Shown here: one piece after another, positions 34,472 through 45,591 of the stretch
How the letters are laid out: every line of letters begins with the position of its first letter
How positions within the stretch are numbered: position 1 is the first letter of the stretch
NCBI RefSeq assembly: GCF_030551875.1
Contig: NZ_JAUOZU010000003.1
Location: forward strand, 1-64,000
Direction: 5' to 3'
Origin: Fluviirhizobium alvei
Lineage (GTDB): Bacteria > Pseudomonadota > Alphaproteobacteria > Rhizobiales > Rhizobiaceae
DNA: 64,000 nt
The notes under the pieces: generated by a model
Databases searched by the model: none
Told to the model about the DNA's origin: nothing
Seen by the model: the letters and a program-made list of their open reading frames with translations, nothing else
Position numbers and translations under genes: made by a program

Positions 34472-34867
34472 TCAGCCGCGCGGCGTCCAGGCGTCGTAGT
34501 CGCCGGTCACCCGCGGGCGTTCGCCGCCAGCCGCCATCGAACCCTTCGGCCGATAGGCGAAAGCGGTACCGGTCTTGTTGGCCTGATGCGGCTTCTGCCA
34601 TTCGCGCGCCTTGTAGCTCTCGTCGGTCGGCGGCGTATCGGTGCGATGATGCATCCAGCCATGCCAGGCCACCGGAATCTTGGACGCATCGGCATAGCCG
34701 TTATAGATCACCCAGCGGCGCGTACGGCCTTCGGGGTCCTTCCCGCCTTGATAATAGGTATTGCCGAATTCATCCTGGCCAACCCGCTTGCCATGACGCC
34801 AGGTATGCAGGCGCGTACCAGCCGTCTGTCCGTTCCACCAGGTGAAAAACTGCACGAGAAATTTCAT
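34472..34867 (-). CDS. NDUFA12-family NADH:ubiquinone oxidoreductase subunit
   Basis: This 131-residue protein is the bacterial counterpart of mitochondrial complex I accessory subunit NDUFA12 (B17.2). It contains LVGQDEFGNTYY-type (RVGQDEFGNTYYQGG), RRWVIYNGYADASKIP and WHGWMHHRTDTPP motifs. Presence of this accessory subunit is typical of alphaproteobacteria. It should sit at the cytoplasmic face of the peripheral arm. It is encoded away from a nuo operon. Confidence 0.94.
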   Translation of the reverse strand: MKFLVQFFTWWNGQTAGTRLHTWRHGKRVGQDEFGNTYYQGGKDPEGRTRRWVIYNGYADASKIPVAWHGWMHHRTDTPPTDESYKAREWQKPHQANKTGTAFAYRPKGSMAAGGERPRVTGDYDAWTPRG

Positions 34868-35032
34868 GATCGGGTCCTGACATTCATTTCCGGGAGTCGC
34901 GCGAGACCCGGTTCAGACACTCGCTTATGCCGCCGACAGCGTGGAAAGTCCAGCCTTGTTTGAAGTTGGAAGCGCCGGAAATACCAAAGTTTCAACGGCT
35001 CTTTTGCCACGCTCGAAATGGAGCGGCTGGCC

Positions 35033-35536
35033 TCAGAAGGCGAGCGTCTTTTCGAAGATAAGCGCCGGCAGACCCGATTGGTCGGCAGCGCAATTTTCGG
35101 TCCGCCCGACCTCGGCAAAGCCCAGCCCCTCGTAGAATCGGATGGCCTTGGCATTTTCTGGCGACACTTCGAGCTTCATGCGCTCGGCATCGGGAAAACA
35201 GGTTTCGACTTCGGCGAAAAGGTCGCGACCGATGCCCTGCCCCTGCAGATCCGGATGCACATAGAGCTGGTGCAACATCGCCGTCTTCTTCTCGGTGGCA
35301 GACATGGACGCATAGGCCATGCCGCCGATGCGCCTGCCATCGTCGGCAACCACGAATTCGGAATGCGGCCGCGCGAGTTTTGCCGACAGCGCGGCCACGG
35401 AATGCCAGGCCTTTGTCAGCGCTTCCACCTTTTCGGCACCGTAGATCGAATCGTAGGTCGCGTGCCATGTCGCCCGCAACAGGTCCGACACGCGGGCGAG
35501 GTCGGACTCCGAAGCGGACCGGACGAAGAAGGTCAT
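35033..35536 (-). CDS. GNAT N-acetyltransferase (overlaps gatB)
   Basis: This 167-residue GCN5-fold protein has the acetyl-CoA motif [17 protein letters not shown] and the [13 protein letters not shown] motif near its C terminus. Its start overlaps the gatB stop by 4 nt, an ATGA-type arrangement that implies translational coupling. The substrate is unknown. It is one of three GNAT genes in this stretch close to gat genes. Confidence 0.88.
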   Translation of the reverse strand: MTFFVRSASESDLARVSDLLRATWHATYDSIYGAEKVEALTKAWHSVAALSAKLARPHSEFVVADDGRRIGGMAYASMSATEKKTAMLHQLYVHPDLQGQGIGRDLFAEVETCFPDAERMKLEVSPENAKAIRFYEGLGFAEVGRTENCAADQSGLPALIFEKTLAF

Positions 35537-37035
35537 TCCTCGATCCCGAGCTTGGCCTTGACGAGCGCCTGCACCGCCTGCGGATTGGCCTTGCCGCCGG
35601 TTGCCTTCATCACCTGGCCAACGAACCAGCCAGCCAGCGTCGGCTTGGCCTTGACCTTGGCGACCTGGTCGGGATTGGCAGCAATGATATCATCGACAGC
35701 CTTCTCGATCGCACCGGTATCGGTCACCTGCTTCATGCCGCGCGCCTCGACGATCTCGCTCGGTACGCCGCCCTCGTTGAAGACGATTTCGAACAGGTCC
35801 TTGGCGATCTTGCCCGAAATGGTGCCATCGGCGATCAGGTCAATGATACCGCCCAGCTGATCCGGCGACACCGGCGTTTCTTCAATGCCCTTGCTGGCCT
35901 TGTTGAGCGCACCCAGAAGATCGTTGATCACCCAGTTGGCCGCAATCTTGGCATCGCGGCCATCCGCCAGCTTTTCGAAATAATCGGCAATCGCCTTTTC
36001 CGACACTAGCACCGAAGCGTCATAGATGGTCAGGCCGAGATCCTTGACGAAACGCTCCTTCTTGTCGTCCGGCAGTTCCGGAAGATCGGCCAGAAGCTTG
36101 CCGACGAAATCATTGTCGAATTCGAGCGGCAGCAGGTCCGGATCGGGGAAGTAGCGATAATCATGCGCATCTTCCTTCGAACGCATCGAGCGGGTCTCGC
36201 CCTTGGCCGCGTCGAAGAGGCGGGTTTCCTGGTCGATCGAGCCGCCCTCTTCGAGGATGGCGATCTGGCGACGGGCTTCGTATTCGATCGCCTGGCCGAC
36301 GAAGCGGATCGAGTTGACGTTCTTGATCTCGCAACGGGTGCCGAATTCGCCGCCCGGCTTGCGCACCGAGACGTTGACGTCGGCGCGCATCGAGCCTTCG
36401 TCCATGTTGCCGTCGCAGGTGCCGAGATAGCGCAGGATCGTCCGAAGCTTGGTGAGATAGGCCTTGGCCTCGTCGGACGAGCGCAGGTCGGGCTTGGACA
36501 CGATTTCCATCAGCGCCACGCCCGAACGGTTGAGATCGACATAGGACATGGTCGGATGCTGGTCGTGCAGCGACTTGCCGGCATCCTGCTCCAGATGCAG
36601 CCGCTCGATGCCGATTTCGATATCTTCGAACTGGCCCTGACGGTCCGGACCGAGTGAGATCACGATCTTGCCTTCGCCGACGATCGGATCCTTGTACTGC
36701 GAAATCTGGTAGCCCTGCGGCAGGTCCGGATAGAAATAGTTCTTGCGGTCGAACACCGAGCGATGGTTGATCTGGGCCTTCAGGCCAAGACCGGTGCGAA
36801 CTGCCTGCTTGACGCATTCCTCGTTGATCACCGGCAACATGCCGGGCATTGCGGCATCCACGAGCGAGACGTTGGAATTCTGCGGCCGGCCGAATTCGGT
36901 CGAGGCACCGGAAAACAATTTCGAATTGCTGGTCACCTGTGCATGGACTTCCATGCCGATCACCACTTCCCAATCGCCGGTGGCGCCGGGAATGAAGCGT
37001 TTCGGATCGGGGGTACGGACGTCGACAATGGTCAT
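35533..37035 (-). CDS. gatB: Asp-tRNA(Asn)/Glu-tRNA(Gln) amidotransferase subunit B
   Basis: This 500-residue kinase/tRNA-binding subunit of GatCAB amidates mischarged Glu-tRNA(Gln) and Asp-tRNA(Asn). The conserved [42 protein letters not shown] and [11 protein letters not shown] motifs are present, followed by a C-terminal YqeY-like domain. I chose ATG at 37035 ([20 protein letters not shown]); ATG at 37059 would add 8 residues with a weaker fit. gatC and gatA are not adjacent but lie 12-14 kb away on the same strand. Confidence 0.95.
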   Translation of the reverse strand: MTIVDVRTPDPKRFIPGATGDWEVVIGMEVHAQVTSNSKLFSGASTEFGRPQNSNVSLVDAAMPGMLPVINEECVKQAVRTGLGLKAQINHRSVFDRKNYFYPDLPQGYQISQYKDPIVGEGKIVISLGPDRQGQFEDIEIGIERLHLEQDAGKSLHDQHPTMSYVDLNRSGVALMEIVSKPDLRSSDEAKAYLTKLRTILRYLGTCDGNMDEGSMRADVNVSVRKPGGEFGTRCEIKNVNSIRFVGQAIEYEARRQIAILEEGGSIDQETRLFDAAKGETRSMRSKEDAHDYRYFPDPDLLPLEFDNDFVGKLLADLPELPDDKKERFVKDLGLTIYDASVLVSEKAIADYFEKLADGRDAKIAANWVINDLLGALNKASKGIEETPVSPDQLGGIIDLIADGTISGKIAKDLFEIVFNEGGVPSEIVEARGMKQVTDTGAIEKAVDDIIAANPDQVAKVKAKPTLAGWFVGQVMKATGGKANPQAVQALVKAKLGIEE

Positions 37036-37238
37036 TTTCCAGCCTTCTGCATCAGCCATCAAGGGATATTCTCCGGTAAAACAATCCGGGGACCGAGGCA
37101 AGTACCAAGGCACGTTTCCGGATCGCCGGAATAGATCCTGTTGCGATCTCCGGGCTGAAAATGCAATCCCGTGAAGGGCTTCAAGTCGTCTGCGCAACCT
37201 GCTAACATAGTTCTCGTATCAGGTTCGCATCCGGTGTC

Positions 37239-39137
37239 ATGAGTAAAACGAATCGAAACATCCGTGCCGAAGGCGCAAAGATCGGCATGGCATTTCTGCT
37301 GGCCACGACGCTTCTTGCGTCTCCGGCAGCTGCGTTCGAAATTTTCGGCTGGAAATTCTTCGAAAAAGAGGCCGATCCGGCCATCACCGATCCGCTGCGC
37401 TATGACGTGACCCTTGCCACCGGAGACAAGGACATCGATGAAGAGCTGCAGGATACGTCGGCTCTGTTCCAGGACCGCAAGGACCCGGTCAATGGCGACC
37501 TCGGTTTGGTCATCAAGGCCCGCGACGATCGCGACCGCCTCATCGCGCGCCTCTATGAAGATGGCCGCTACGGCGCCGTTGTGAAGGTCGCCATCGATGG
37601 CACCGATATCGAAAATCTGCCCGCAGTCCCCGTTTTCCCGCGGGATCGTCCGGTACCGGTCAACGTAACGGTGGAGCCTGGCCCAACCTTTACGATCGGC
37701 AACATTCATTTAACGGGCGACGCCGCCCGGCTTGATCCGGCAGCCTACAAGCTCGTGCCGGGTGGACCGGCAGGCTCGAACCTCGTTATCAATGCCGCCA
37801 ACCGTATGGTCGCTGATCTAGAGGCCGAGGGCCGACCGCTTGCCAAACTCACCGAACGCAATCTGGTCGCCGATCACGAAACCAACACGGTCGAGATCAC
37901 CATCGGCGCCAATGGCGGCCCGGTCGCAGATGTCGGCACTGTCAAGGCGCATGGATCGGCCTCGGTCGATCCGGAATTCGTCGAGACCTGGTCGCGGCTT
38001 GAACCGGGCCGTCGCTATTCGCCGGAAGAGATCAAGGATGCCTCCGAACGCCTGCGCAAGCTCGGCGTCTTTTCCTCGGTGGCAATCACGCGACCGGATC
38101 GGTTGTCGCCGGATGGCACCATTCCGCTCGACATCGCACTTGTGGATGGCAAGCAGCGCTATTTCGGTGTCGGTGCGCAGTTTTCGTCGATCGATGGCTT
38201 TGGTTTTTCGGGCTATTGGGGCCACCGCAACCTGTTCGGCAAGGCCGAATCCCTCAAGCTGAGCGGCTCGGTCTCGCGGCTTGGCGAGACCTGGGATATC
38301 CAGGACCTTACTTATGTAACTGCGCTCGAATTCTCCAAGCCGGCGATTTTCGATGCCTATTCCACACTCAACGCCCGCCTGTCGGCGGAAGCGGAAAGCC
38401 CAGACAGCTATCGTTCGAAATCCCTCACCGCCGAGGCGAATATCGGTTATGATTTTTCGAAGATCGATACGGCGACCTTCGGTGTCGATCTCACGCTCAA
38501 CCAGAGCGAAGACGAGGTTTACGGCCAGTCGCGCTTCCTGACACTGTCCAAGCCCGTCAGCTGGCAACGTGATGCGAGCAATGACAAGCTCAACCCGACC
38601 AGCGGCTATCGCTTCAACCTTGCCGCCACGCCGAGCTACGAATTCCTGCACGATAACTTCTTCACCACGCTGGAAGGGTCTGTGTCGGCCTACCAGGGGC
38701 TTGGTTCGGAAGATCAGGTCGTGCTCGCCGCCAAACTGTCGGCCGGCACGCTACTCTTTGCCCCGGATCTCGCCGATGTGCCGGCCACGCGGCGCTTCTA
38801 TGCCGGTGGTGGCGGATCGGTACGCGGGTTCGGCTATCAGGAAATCACCCCTTACAATGCCGATGGCGAAGCGCTCGGCGGCCGTTCCTATCTGCTGGGT
38901 TCCTTCGAAACCCGCATCAAGGTCACCGACAGTGTCGGTCTGGTTCCCTTCATCGATGTCGGCAGCGTCACGAGCAGTTCGACACCCGGCTTTTCCGATT
39001 TCCGCGCCGGTGCAGGCATCGGCCTGCGCTATGCGACGCCCTTCGGCCCGTTGCGGCTTGATGTAGCGATGCCACTCAACCCCTATCCGGGCGGCAGCCG
39101 CTACGGTATCTATGCTGGTATCGGCCAGTCCTTCTGA
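37239..39137 (+). CDS. tamA: Translocation and assembly module TamA (Omp85 family)
   Basis: This 632-residue outer-membrane protein has a signal peptide (ATTLLASPAAA, near residues 16-30). POTRA domains lie at about 30-300, and a 16-strand barrel of the BamA type at about 300-632 with the RGFGYQE motif of lid loop 6. With TamB it helps insert outer-membrane proteins and move lipids. A second ATG at 37287 could also be the start. It is divergent from gatB and precedes tamB by 139 bp. Confidence 0.93.
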   Translation: MSKTNRNIRAEGAKIGMAFLLATTLLASPAAAFEIFGWKFFEKEADPAITDPLRYDVTLATGDKDIDEELQDTSALFQDRKDPVNGDLGLVIKARDDRDRLIARLYEDGRYGAVVKVAIDGTDIENLPAVPVFPRDRPVPVNVTVEPGPTFTIGNIHLTGDAARLDPAAYKLVPGGPAGSNLVINAANRMVADLEAEGRPLAKLTERNLVADHETNTVEITIGANGGPVADVGTVKAHGSASVDPEFVETWSRLEPGRRYSPEEIKDASERLRKLGVFSSVAITRPDRLSPDGTIPLDIALVDGKQRYFGVGAQFSSIDGFGFSGYWGHRNLFGKAESLKLSGSVSRLGETWDIQDLTYVTALEFSKPAIFDAYSTLNARLSAEAESPDSYRSKSLTAEANIGYDFSKIDTATFGVDLTLNQSEDEVYGQSRFLTLSKPVSWQRDASNDKLNPTSGYRFNLAATPSYEFLHDNFFTTLEGSVSAYQGLGSEDQVVLAAKLSAGTLLFAPDLADVPATRRFYAGGGGSVRGFGYQEITPYNADGEALGGRSYLLGSFETRIKVTDSVGLVPFIDVGSVTSSSTPGFSDFRAGAGIGLRYATPFGPLRLDVAMPLNPYPGGSRYGIYAGIGQSF

Positions 39138-39276
39138 TGATGGTGGCGAAATCGCGTTGGGAGGGGGAATTGCCCAGACCGGGCCGCATTGTTGTGGCAT
39201 GGAAGAGTTGAAATTCGGCCGGATACACCCAGATGCGCCTCTGGGCCACATGAAGTGACGTTGCGAAGCGGGAACG

Positions 39277-42200
39277 ATGACTGAAGCACCAAAGCCCTCC
39301 CTGGTCCGAAAGATCATCCTACGCAGTTTCGCGACCCTTGCAGGGCTGCTGGCGCTTCTCGTTGCCTTTCTGGCGTTCGTGGCGGCCACGGGCATCGGAA
39401 GCCAGTTCCTTGCCGGACAGGCCGCCCGCCTCGCGTCTTCCACAGATCTGACGATCACGATCGAAGGCACCGAAAATCTTCTGGGCAGTGACACGCGCGT
39501 CAAGCGCATCACGCTTGCCGATACGAAGGGCCCGTTCGCCGAGATCGAAGGTGTGGCAATCGACTGGTCGCTGCGCGAACTGCTGACCCTTCGCTTCCAC
39601 GCGACCGATCTCGTTGCCGACAGCATCCGTTTCGATCGCCTGCCGGTGACCATCGAGCCGTCCCAACCGAGCTCGGGAGAGTTTTCGCTTCCAGTGGAAG
39701 TGAAAATCGACCGGATCGAACTGGCCCGCATTGTTCTCGGCAAGGAGCTCGTCAAGCAGGAAACCGTCCTCGCGCTCGCCGGTTCCGCCCAGGCGGTTGA
39801 GGACCGGATTTCCGCCCAGATCACGGCCTTGCAGGCCGAACGGCCCGAAGCGCAGGCCAGGATCGATCTCGACTATCGCATCAACAGCCAGTCTCTCACG
39901 GCCAATGCCAGCATCAGCGAGCCGAAAAACGGCATCATCGCCCGATTGCTCGCCTTGCCCGGCCTGCCTCCCGTCGCCATCGACATTGCCGGCAAGGGCC
40001 CGCTTTCCGACTGGTCGGGAACCATCGCCGCCGATGTCGATGCCCAGCGCATCTATGATGCCGAATTCCGCCATGCCCTGGTCGACACCGGACTGCATAC
40101 GATTGTCCTCAAGGGTGACGGTCAGCTCGGCGCGCTGATGCCGCCCGACCTCAAGAGCCTGTTCGCGGGGCGGACGCTGCTCAATCTCGAAGCGGGATTC
40201 GATGCGAACGGACTTGTCACCATCACCTCCGGCGAGGCACGCAACGACAGCCTGATCCTGACCGCAGGCGGCACGCTCGATCCCAATGGGGCGGCCGATC
40301 TTCTGGTCAAGCTCGAAGCACCTCAGGGCGAGATCGATTTCGGATGGACGCTGGCCTCCGGCTCTCTCGCTGCCAAGATCAAATCGGCGGAAATGCGGAT
40401 TGCCGGCACCTACGCGGCCGCAACCCTCGATGCTTCGGCAACTATCGGCTCGCTTGCCTTGCCGCAGGGCACGTTCGGGTCGGTAACCCTTACAGCAAAA
40501 AGCGGCGATCTGGATCTCGGCAAACGCACAGGAACGATCGAAGCGAGACTGACCGCAGCCGATATCGCCATGGCGGATCCCGCACTTGCGCGTCTGGTCG
40601 CGGCACCCGCCGAAGTCCGCACCACGCTGCGTCTCGGCGAAGTGGAATGGTCCATCGATCGTCTGGCGCTCGAAAGCCCGGAGATCGGCGGAACACTTGC
40701 AGCGCGTTTCATCCCCGGAACGCAGGCGCTGACAGCGCAGCTCAAGACCTTTGTCCGTTCCGGTGCCATCCTGCCTGCCGATCTCGCCGCAAGGGCCGGC
40801 GAGACGGTATCGCTCTCGGCAGAACTTTCCGGAACGCTCGGCGAACATCTCGCCCTCAGCAATGCAACGGTCAAATCCGGCCTCGCAACGATCGATGCCA
40901 CCGGCAGCCTCGATGGCGATAGCATCACGCTCGATCTGAAGGGCACGGTACCGGAGCTCGCCGCCCTGTCGCCCACCTTGGCCGGCAAGGCAGATCTGGT
41001 CGCATCCTTGTCCGGTTCGGTAACCGCCCCGGATCTGAAGCTCGAACTTGCCATCCCCGAAGGCAAGATCGCCGGCCAATCGCTGCAGGCGCTTACCGCG
41101 ACGATTGCCGGCAAGGCGGATGCGAATGATCCCCGGGCGCGGCTTGATCTAACCGCGAGCCTTGCGGGGCAGGCGATCACGGGCGGGCTCGATCTCGTGC
41201 GCAGCAATGGCGCTCTCAACCTCTCCGGAATCGTGTTCGAGGCGGCGCCCAACCGCATCACAGGCGCGCTTTCACTTGATGACGCCTTCAAACCGAAAGG
41301 GCAGTTCGATCTCGCCCTCAGCGATCTTGGCCGCCTTGCCGCACTTGTCGGCGTTGAAGCCACGGGCGCCCTTTCCGGCAAGACGACGATAGAACCGGCA
41401 AAGGATGGATTGAGCGTCAATCTGGCCGCGACGGGAGAGACGATCTCGTCTGCGGGCGTCACGATCACCAAACCCGATCTGGCACTGGTTTTCAACAGCA
41501 CCAATGGCGGCACGCTCACCGGACAGTTCCAAGCCAAGGCGCTTTCCTCCGCAGCCGGCCCGATCGACAATCTGACGCTCAAGCTTGAGGGCGCACTCGC
41601 CCAGATCAATTACCAGCTGGATGCGACCTACGATCAGGCACCGGTGACGCTGGCCGGCACGATCCGCAACGACGCCGATGGCCAGGCGATCGAAATCGCG
41701 CAGCTCTCTGCCACTCCGCGAGGCATTCCGGTTGCACTCGAGCTGCCAGCCATCATCTCGATCAAGGAGGGCGTCACCTCGATCGATGCCTTCGCGCTCG
41801 CGGTCGATAGCGGCAGCCTCACCCTCGCAGGAACGGCCGGCAAGGACCTGAACCTGACCGCGAAACTCGATCATCTCCCGGCCGCGATCGCCAACCGCTT
41901 TGCCGAAGGCGCAGGCCTCTCCGGCACCGTCACGGCAAGCGCGACAATCACCGGACCGGCCTCAAAGCCGGAGATCCGCTTTACCGTCGGCATTCCGGAC
42001 CTCGGCGCATCCGCTCTCGGCGCGGCTGGTGTGAAACCGCTCGACATCAAGCTCGATGGCGGGCTGGCAGACAATCGAATGCAGTTCAAGGCAACCGCCA
42101 CCAACACGGACGCCCTGGCGCTTTCCGCAAACGGGACGATCGGTCTTGAGAGTGGCAACCCGGCTGATATCGCGCTCACCGGTCAGGTCCCGCTCAATGT

Positions 42201-45000
42201 GGCCCTCGCAAGCCTGGATACCAGAGGGCGCAAGATCGCGGGCCGCGCCGAAATCGCAGCAACGCTGAAAGGACCGATTGCGAGCGCGACGCTCGCTGGC
42301 AAGATCCGCACTGACAAGGCTACGGATGCCGAACTCGGCGATTTCGGCCTGACCGCCGATCTCGGTGGCCAGCTGCCGGATCGCTTCCAGCTCGACAGTC
42401 TGTCGGTTCGGACCAACGCCTTTGAAGCTGCCGGCAAGGCCGGTTATGCGGCAGGCGATGTAAGTGCGGATATCAAGGGCCGGCTGTCCGACATCCGTCT
42501 CCTTCTCCCCGATGCCTCGGGTGCCGCAGACTTCACGCTCTCTGCTGCCGGCAAGCTGCCCGCCCTGCCTGTCACGGCAACCGTCCTCATGCAGGATGCA
42601 AGCCTTGCCGGTCGCAAGGTCAAGGATCTCACCGTCCGTCTCGACGGCGTTGCAGATTCCACTGCGCCGACGGCAAAGATTACGGTCAACGGATCGCTCG
42701 ATGGACAAGTCGTGGATATTGCCGCCGATGTGGTTGGTAAACAGGGTCAATTCTCGCTTCCCTCCCTGTCTGCAAAGATCGGAAAGAACACGGCCAGCGG
42801 CGCCATCGCGCTCGGCGACAATTTTCTGCCGGCTGGCAAGGTCTCATTCAATCTCCCAGACATTGGCCTGCTGGCCGCTCTGGCAGCCCAGAAGGCATCC
42901 GGCGATCTTGCTGGCGAAATCGATATCGCCTCTTCGAACAACAGGATTTCCGCAACCGTCAAGGCGAGCGGCAAGGGCATCGAGGCCGCCGGCGCCCGGA
43001 TCGACCAGCCACGGATAAACCTGGTGATCGAGGACATCGCCGCGGGCCGTATCTCCGGCACGATTGCCGCAAAGACAATCACATCCGGAGAAAACAGGAT
43101 CGGCGATCTCGCTCTCGCATTCGATCGCGCCGGCAACCAGACCGGTTTTGACCTCAAATCACTCTTCGACGGCAAGCCGCTGACCGCCAAGGGCAGCCTC
43201 AACCAGACCGCCGATGGTCTGGCGATTGCGCTTGACGCCTTTCAGGGCACGCCACGCAAGATCCCTGTCCGCCTGCAGAAACCGACCGTGATCCAGATTC
43301 TCAATGGCGGCGCCCGCCTTGACGGTCTTTCGATCGAGGCCGGCAAGGGCAATGTCACTGTCAGCGGAACTGCAGGCGACAGGCTTGACCTCAAGATCGG
43401 CGTGCGCGCGCTGCCACTCAGCCTCGCCAACATCTTTTCACCCGGGCTCGGCGCCGAAGGCAGTCTCGATGCATCGATCACGGCCAAGGGCAGCGCAGCC
43501 GCACCGAGCGTGAGTTACGATGTAACCTTGAAGAATGTCGCGGCCAGCCAGACAAAATCGCTGGGTTTGAAAGCCTTTGCCATCGGCGCCAAGGGCAAGC
43601 TCGAGAACAATGTCGTGTCGGTCGTTCTTTCCGCCTCCAATCCGGACCGGCTGCAGATCAGGCTCGGCGGCACGGCGGGTCTTGCAAAAGGCAACCCGCT
43701 CAATCTCACGGTCGATGGAACGCTTCCCTTCGCGGTCGCCTCCGGCATCCTGGCGCAACAGGGGATCGCTGTGAAGGGAGATGCAAAACTCGCTCTCAAG
43801 ATCGCGGGCGCCGCTGCGGATCCGCAGATCTCCGGCACCATCTCCACATCGGGCTCGGAACTCACCGTCATCCGGCAAAATCTCGTGCTCGAGAAACTCA
43901 ATGCCCGGGTGGCCTTGACGGGCAAGCAGGCAACGATCGAAGCGATGACGGCCAATCTGCGTGGCGGCGGTTCGGTCGCCGTTAGCGGTACCGTCGGCTT
44001 TGCGCCCGGATCCGGCTTCCCCGCCAATCTCGCAATCAAGCTCGACAATGCCGTCTATACCGATGGCAAGCTCGTCGCGTCGAAACTGTCCGGAGACCTC
44101 AAAGTCACGGGCAATCTCTTGGCGGGACCAAGGCTCGGCGGCACGATCAACATTGCACGAGCCGACATTACCATTCCAGAAAAGCTGCCGTCGTCGCTGG
44201 CGCAGATCAAGGTGAAGCACAAGAACGCCTCGCCCGAGATCAAGGAGCAGGCCCGCGAACTGGCCGCCGATCGCGGCAGCCAAGACAAGGGCAAGGAGAG
44301 CAGCGGCCTGGTGCTCGACCTGAAAATCTCTGCACCACGCAAGATCTTCGTTCGCGGTCGAGGGCTCGATGCCGAACTGGGCGGCGACGTCACGATCACC
44401 GGCTCATCAGCAGCACCCAACGTCTCCGGCGGCTTTACCATGCGGCGCGGTCGCCTGGCGATCGCCGGCAAGCGGCTCGATTTCTCCTCGGGAACCATCA
44501 GTTTTGGTGGCGGCATGCTGCCGGAGCTCAATCTCGTCGCCACCAGCACCGTCAGTTCTACGACCGTCAGCGTAACCGTGAGCGGGCTTGCAGACAATCC
44601 GGCTTTCACCTTCTCATCCTCGCCTGCCCTGCCCCAGGACGAAGTGCTGGCCATGCTGATCTTCGGTCGCACCTCGACCGGTCTTTCTCCGGTCCAGATC
44701 GCGATCCTTGCGGATGCTGTGGCCACACTGTCGGGTGGCCAGTCCAATTCCCTGTTCAACAAGCTGCGTCAGGGCCTCGGCGTCGATAATCTCGACGTCG
44801 GCACCGACGACAGTGGCAAGGCCTCAGTCACCGCTGGTAAATATCTCAACAACCGCACCTATCTCGAACTGAAGCAGGAATCGGACAACAGTTCGAAAGC
44901 GGCGATCAATCTCGATATAGGCAAAGGTGTGAAATTGCGTGGCGAAGCCGGCTCGGACGGTTCGGCCGCCACCGGCATCTTCTACGAAAAGGAATATTGA
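39277..45000 (+). CDS. tamB: Translocation and assembly module TamB (DUF490, AsmA-like)
   Basis: This 1907-residue protein is large for the family. An N-terminal membrane anchor (residues 13-40, LAGLLALLVAFLAFVAA) is followed by a very long repeated beta-helix-like region rich in Ala, Gly, Leu and Thr, with motifs such as GTLDPNGAADL and DLSGKA-like repeats. The C-terminal DUF490/TamB domain ends EAGSDGSAATGIFYEKEY and contains PALPQDEVLAMLIFGR. It spans the periplasm between TamA and the inner membrane. It is the longest gene in the window. Confidence 0.95.
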   Translation: MTEAPKPSLVRKIILRSFATLAGLLALLVAFLAFVAATGIGSQFLAGQAARLASSTDLTITIEGTENLLGSDTRVKRITLADTKGPFAEIEGVAIDWSLRELLTLRFHATDLVADSIRFDRLPVTIEPSQPSSGEFSLPVEVKIDRIELARIVLGKELVKQETVLALAGSAQAVEDRISAQITALQAERPEAQARIDLDYRINSQSLTANASISEPKNGIIARLLALPGLPPVAIDIAGKGPLSDWSGTIAADVDAQRIYDAEFRHALVDTGLHTIVLKGDGQLGALMPPDLKSLFAGRTLLNLEAGFDANGLVTITSGEARNDSLILTAGGTLDPNGAADLLVKLEAPQGEIDFGWTLASGSLAAKIKSAEMRIAGTYAAATLDASATIGSLALPQGTFGSVTLTAKSGDLDLGKRTGTIEARLTAADIAMADPALARLVAAPAEVRTTLRLGEVEWSIDRLALESPEIGGTLAARFIPGTQALTAQLKTFVRSGAILPADLAARAGETVSLSAELSGTLGEHLALSNATVKSGLATIDATGSLDGDSITLDLKGTVPELAALSPTLAGKADLVASLSGSVTAPDLKLELAIPEGKIAGQSLQALTATIAGKADANDPRARLDLTASLAGQAITGGLDLVRSNGALNLSGIVFEAAPNRITGALSLDDAFKPKGQFDLALSDLGRLAALVGVEATGALSGKTTIEPAKDGLSVNLAATGETISSAGVTITKPDLALVFNSTNGGTLTGQFQAKALSSAAGPIDNLTLKLEGALAQINYQLDATYDQAPVTLAGTIRNDADGQAIEIAQLSATPRGIPVALELPAIISIKEGVTSIDAFALAVDSGSLTLAGTAGKDLNLTAKLDHLPAAIANRFAEGAGLSGTVTASATITGPASKPEIRFTVGIPDLGASALGAAGVKPLDIKLDGGLADNRMQFKATATNTDALALSANGTIGLESGNPADIALTGQVPLNVALASLDTRGRKIAGRAEIAATLKGPIASATLAGKIRTDKATDAELGDFGLTADLGGQLPDRFQLDSLSVRTNAFEAAGKAGYAAGDVSADIKGRLSDIRLLLPDASGAADFTLSAAGKLPALPVTATVLMQDASLAGRKVKDLTVRLDGVADSTAPTAKITVNGSLDGQVVDIAADVVGKQGQFSLPSLSAKIGKNTASGAIALGDNFLPAGKVSFNLPDIGLLAALAAQKASGDLAGEIDIASSNNRISATVKASGKGIEAAGARIDQPRINLVIEDIAAGRISGTIAAKTITSGENRIGDLALAFDRAGNQTGFDLKSLFDGKPLTAKGSLNQTADGLAIALDAFQGTPRKIPVRLQKPTVIQILNGGARLDGLSIEAGKGNVTVSGTAGDRLDLKIGVRALPLSLANIFSPGLGAEGSLDASITAKGSAAAPSVSYDVTLKNVAASQTKSLGLKAFAIGAKGKLENNVVSVVLSASNPDRLQIRLGGTAGLAKGNPLNLTVDGTLPFAVASGILAQQGIAVKGDAKLALKIAGAAADPQISGTISTSGSELTVIRQNLVLEKLNARVALTGKQATIEAMTANLRGGGSVAVSGTVGFAPGSGFPANLAIKLDNAVYTDGKLVASKLSGDLKVTGNLLAGPRLGGTINIARADITIPEKLPSSLAQIKVKHKNASPEIKEQARELAADRGSQDKGKESSGLVLDLKISAPRKIFVRGRGLDAELGGDVTITGSSAAPNVSGGFTMRRGRLAIAGKRLDFSSGTISFGGGMLPELNLVATSTVSSTTVSVTVSGLADNPAFTFSSSPALPQDEVLAMLIFGRTSTGLSPVQIAILADAVATLSGGQSNSLFNKLRQGLGVDNLDVGTDDSGKASVTAGKYLNNRTYLELKQESDNSSKAAINLDIGKGVKLRGEAGSDGSAATGIFYEKEY

Positions 45001-45019
45001 GCCGCGGCGCTAGCTGGTT

Positions 45020-45532
45020 TCAGAACTGTCCGTACGGCAGGTCCGAAACATCTTCCTCGAACAGGATCTTGACGAGGCCGACCGTGTCGACGTCGCGGTC
45101 GAGCTTGTCGGACCAGACCGCGGTCATCCAGTTGATCTGGTAGCCCCGGTTCTTGAGAAAGGCGAGCGCCGGCCCGTTCTGGGAATGGGTTTCCACCGTC
45201 ACGCGGTCGTATTCCTGATCGCGGATTTCCTGTTCCAGCTGCTGCAGCAACAGGCCGCCGACCCCCTGACGTTGCCAGATCGGATCGACCCAGAGATCGG
45301 TAATGGCATTGTCGAGATTCTGCCGCGCCGCCCATCCCAGAATCTGTCCACCCTTTTCGGCAACATCGATCGACAGATAATACTGCTGGGTGAATTCGAC
45401 GAAGGCCCGCAGGGCATTGTCCCGCATCAGGTTGGCATCGATCCAGCCTTCGATCGCACTCTCCCAGGCACGCAAGCCGATGGCAGCAAGCTCAAGCGCT
45501 TCGTCTTCCCGCGCATTGCGGATGCTTGTCAT
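45020..45532 (-). CDS. GNAT N-acetyltransferase
   Basis: This 170-residue protein has the acetyl-CoA-binding motif LWVDPIWQRQGVGGLLL and a downstream VETHSQNGPALAFLKNRGY segment. I start at 45532 (MTSIRNAREDEALEL) with GGAGA close upstream, because the ORF extends 36 codons further without family content. It is convergent with tamB, leaving 19 bp. The substrate is unknown. Confidence 0.88.
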   Translation of the reverse strand: MTSIRNAREDEALELAAIGLRAWESAIEGWIDANLMRDNALRAFVEFTQQYYLSIDVAEKGGQILGWAARQNLDNAITDLWVDPIWQRQGVGGLLLQQLEQEIRDQEYDRVTVETHSQNGPALAFLKNRGYQINWMTAVWSDKLDRDVDTVGLVKILFEEDVSDLPYGQF

Positions 45533-45591
45533 GGATTCTCCCGGCCAATGATTGTGCAAGCCTAGCAAGGGAAAAGAGTTTTCGCCAGTGG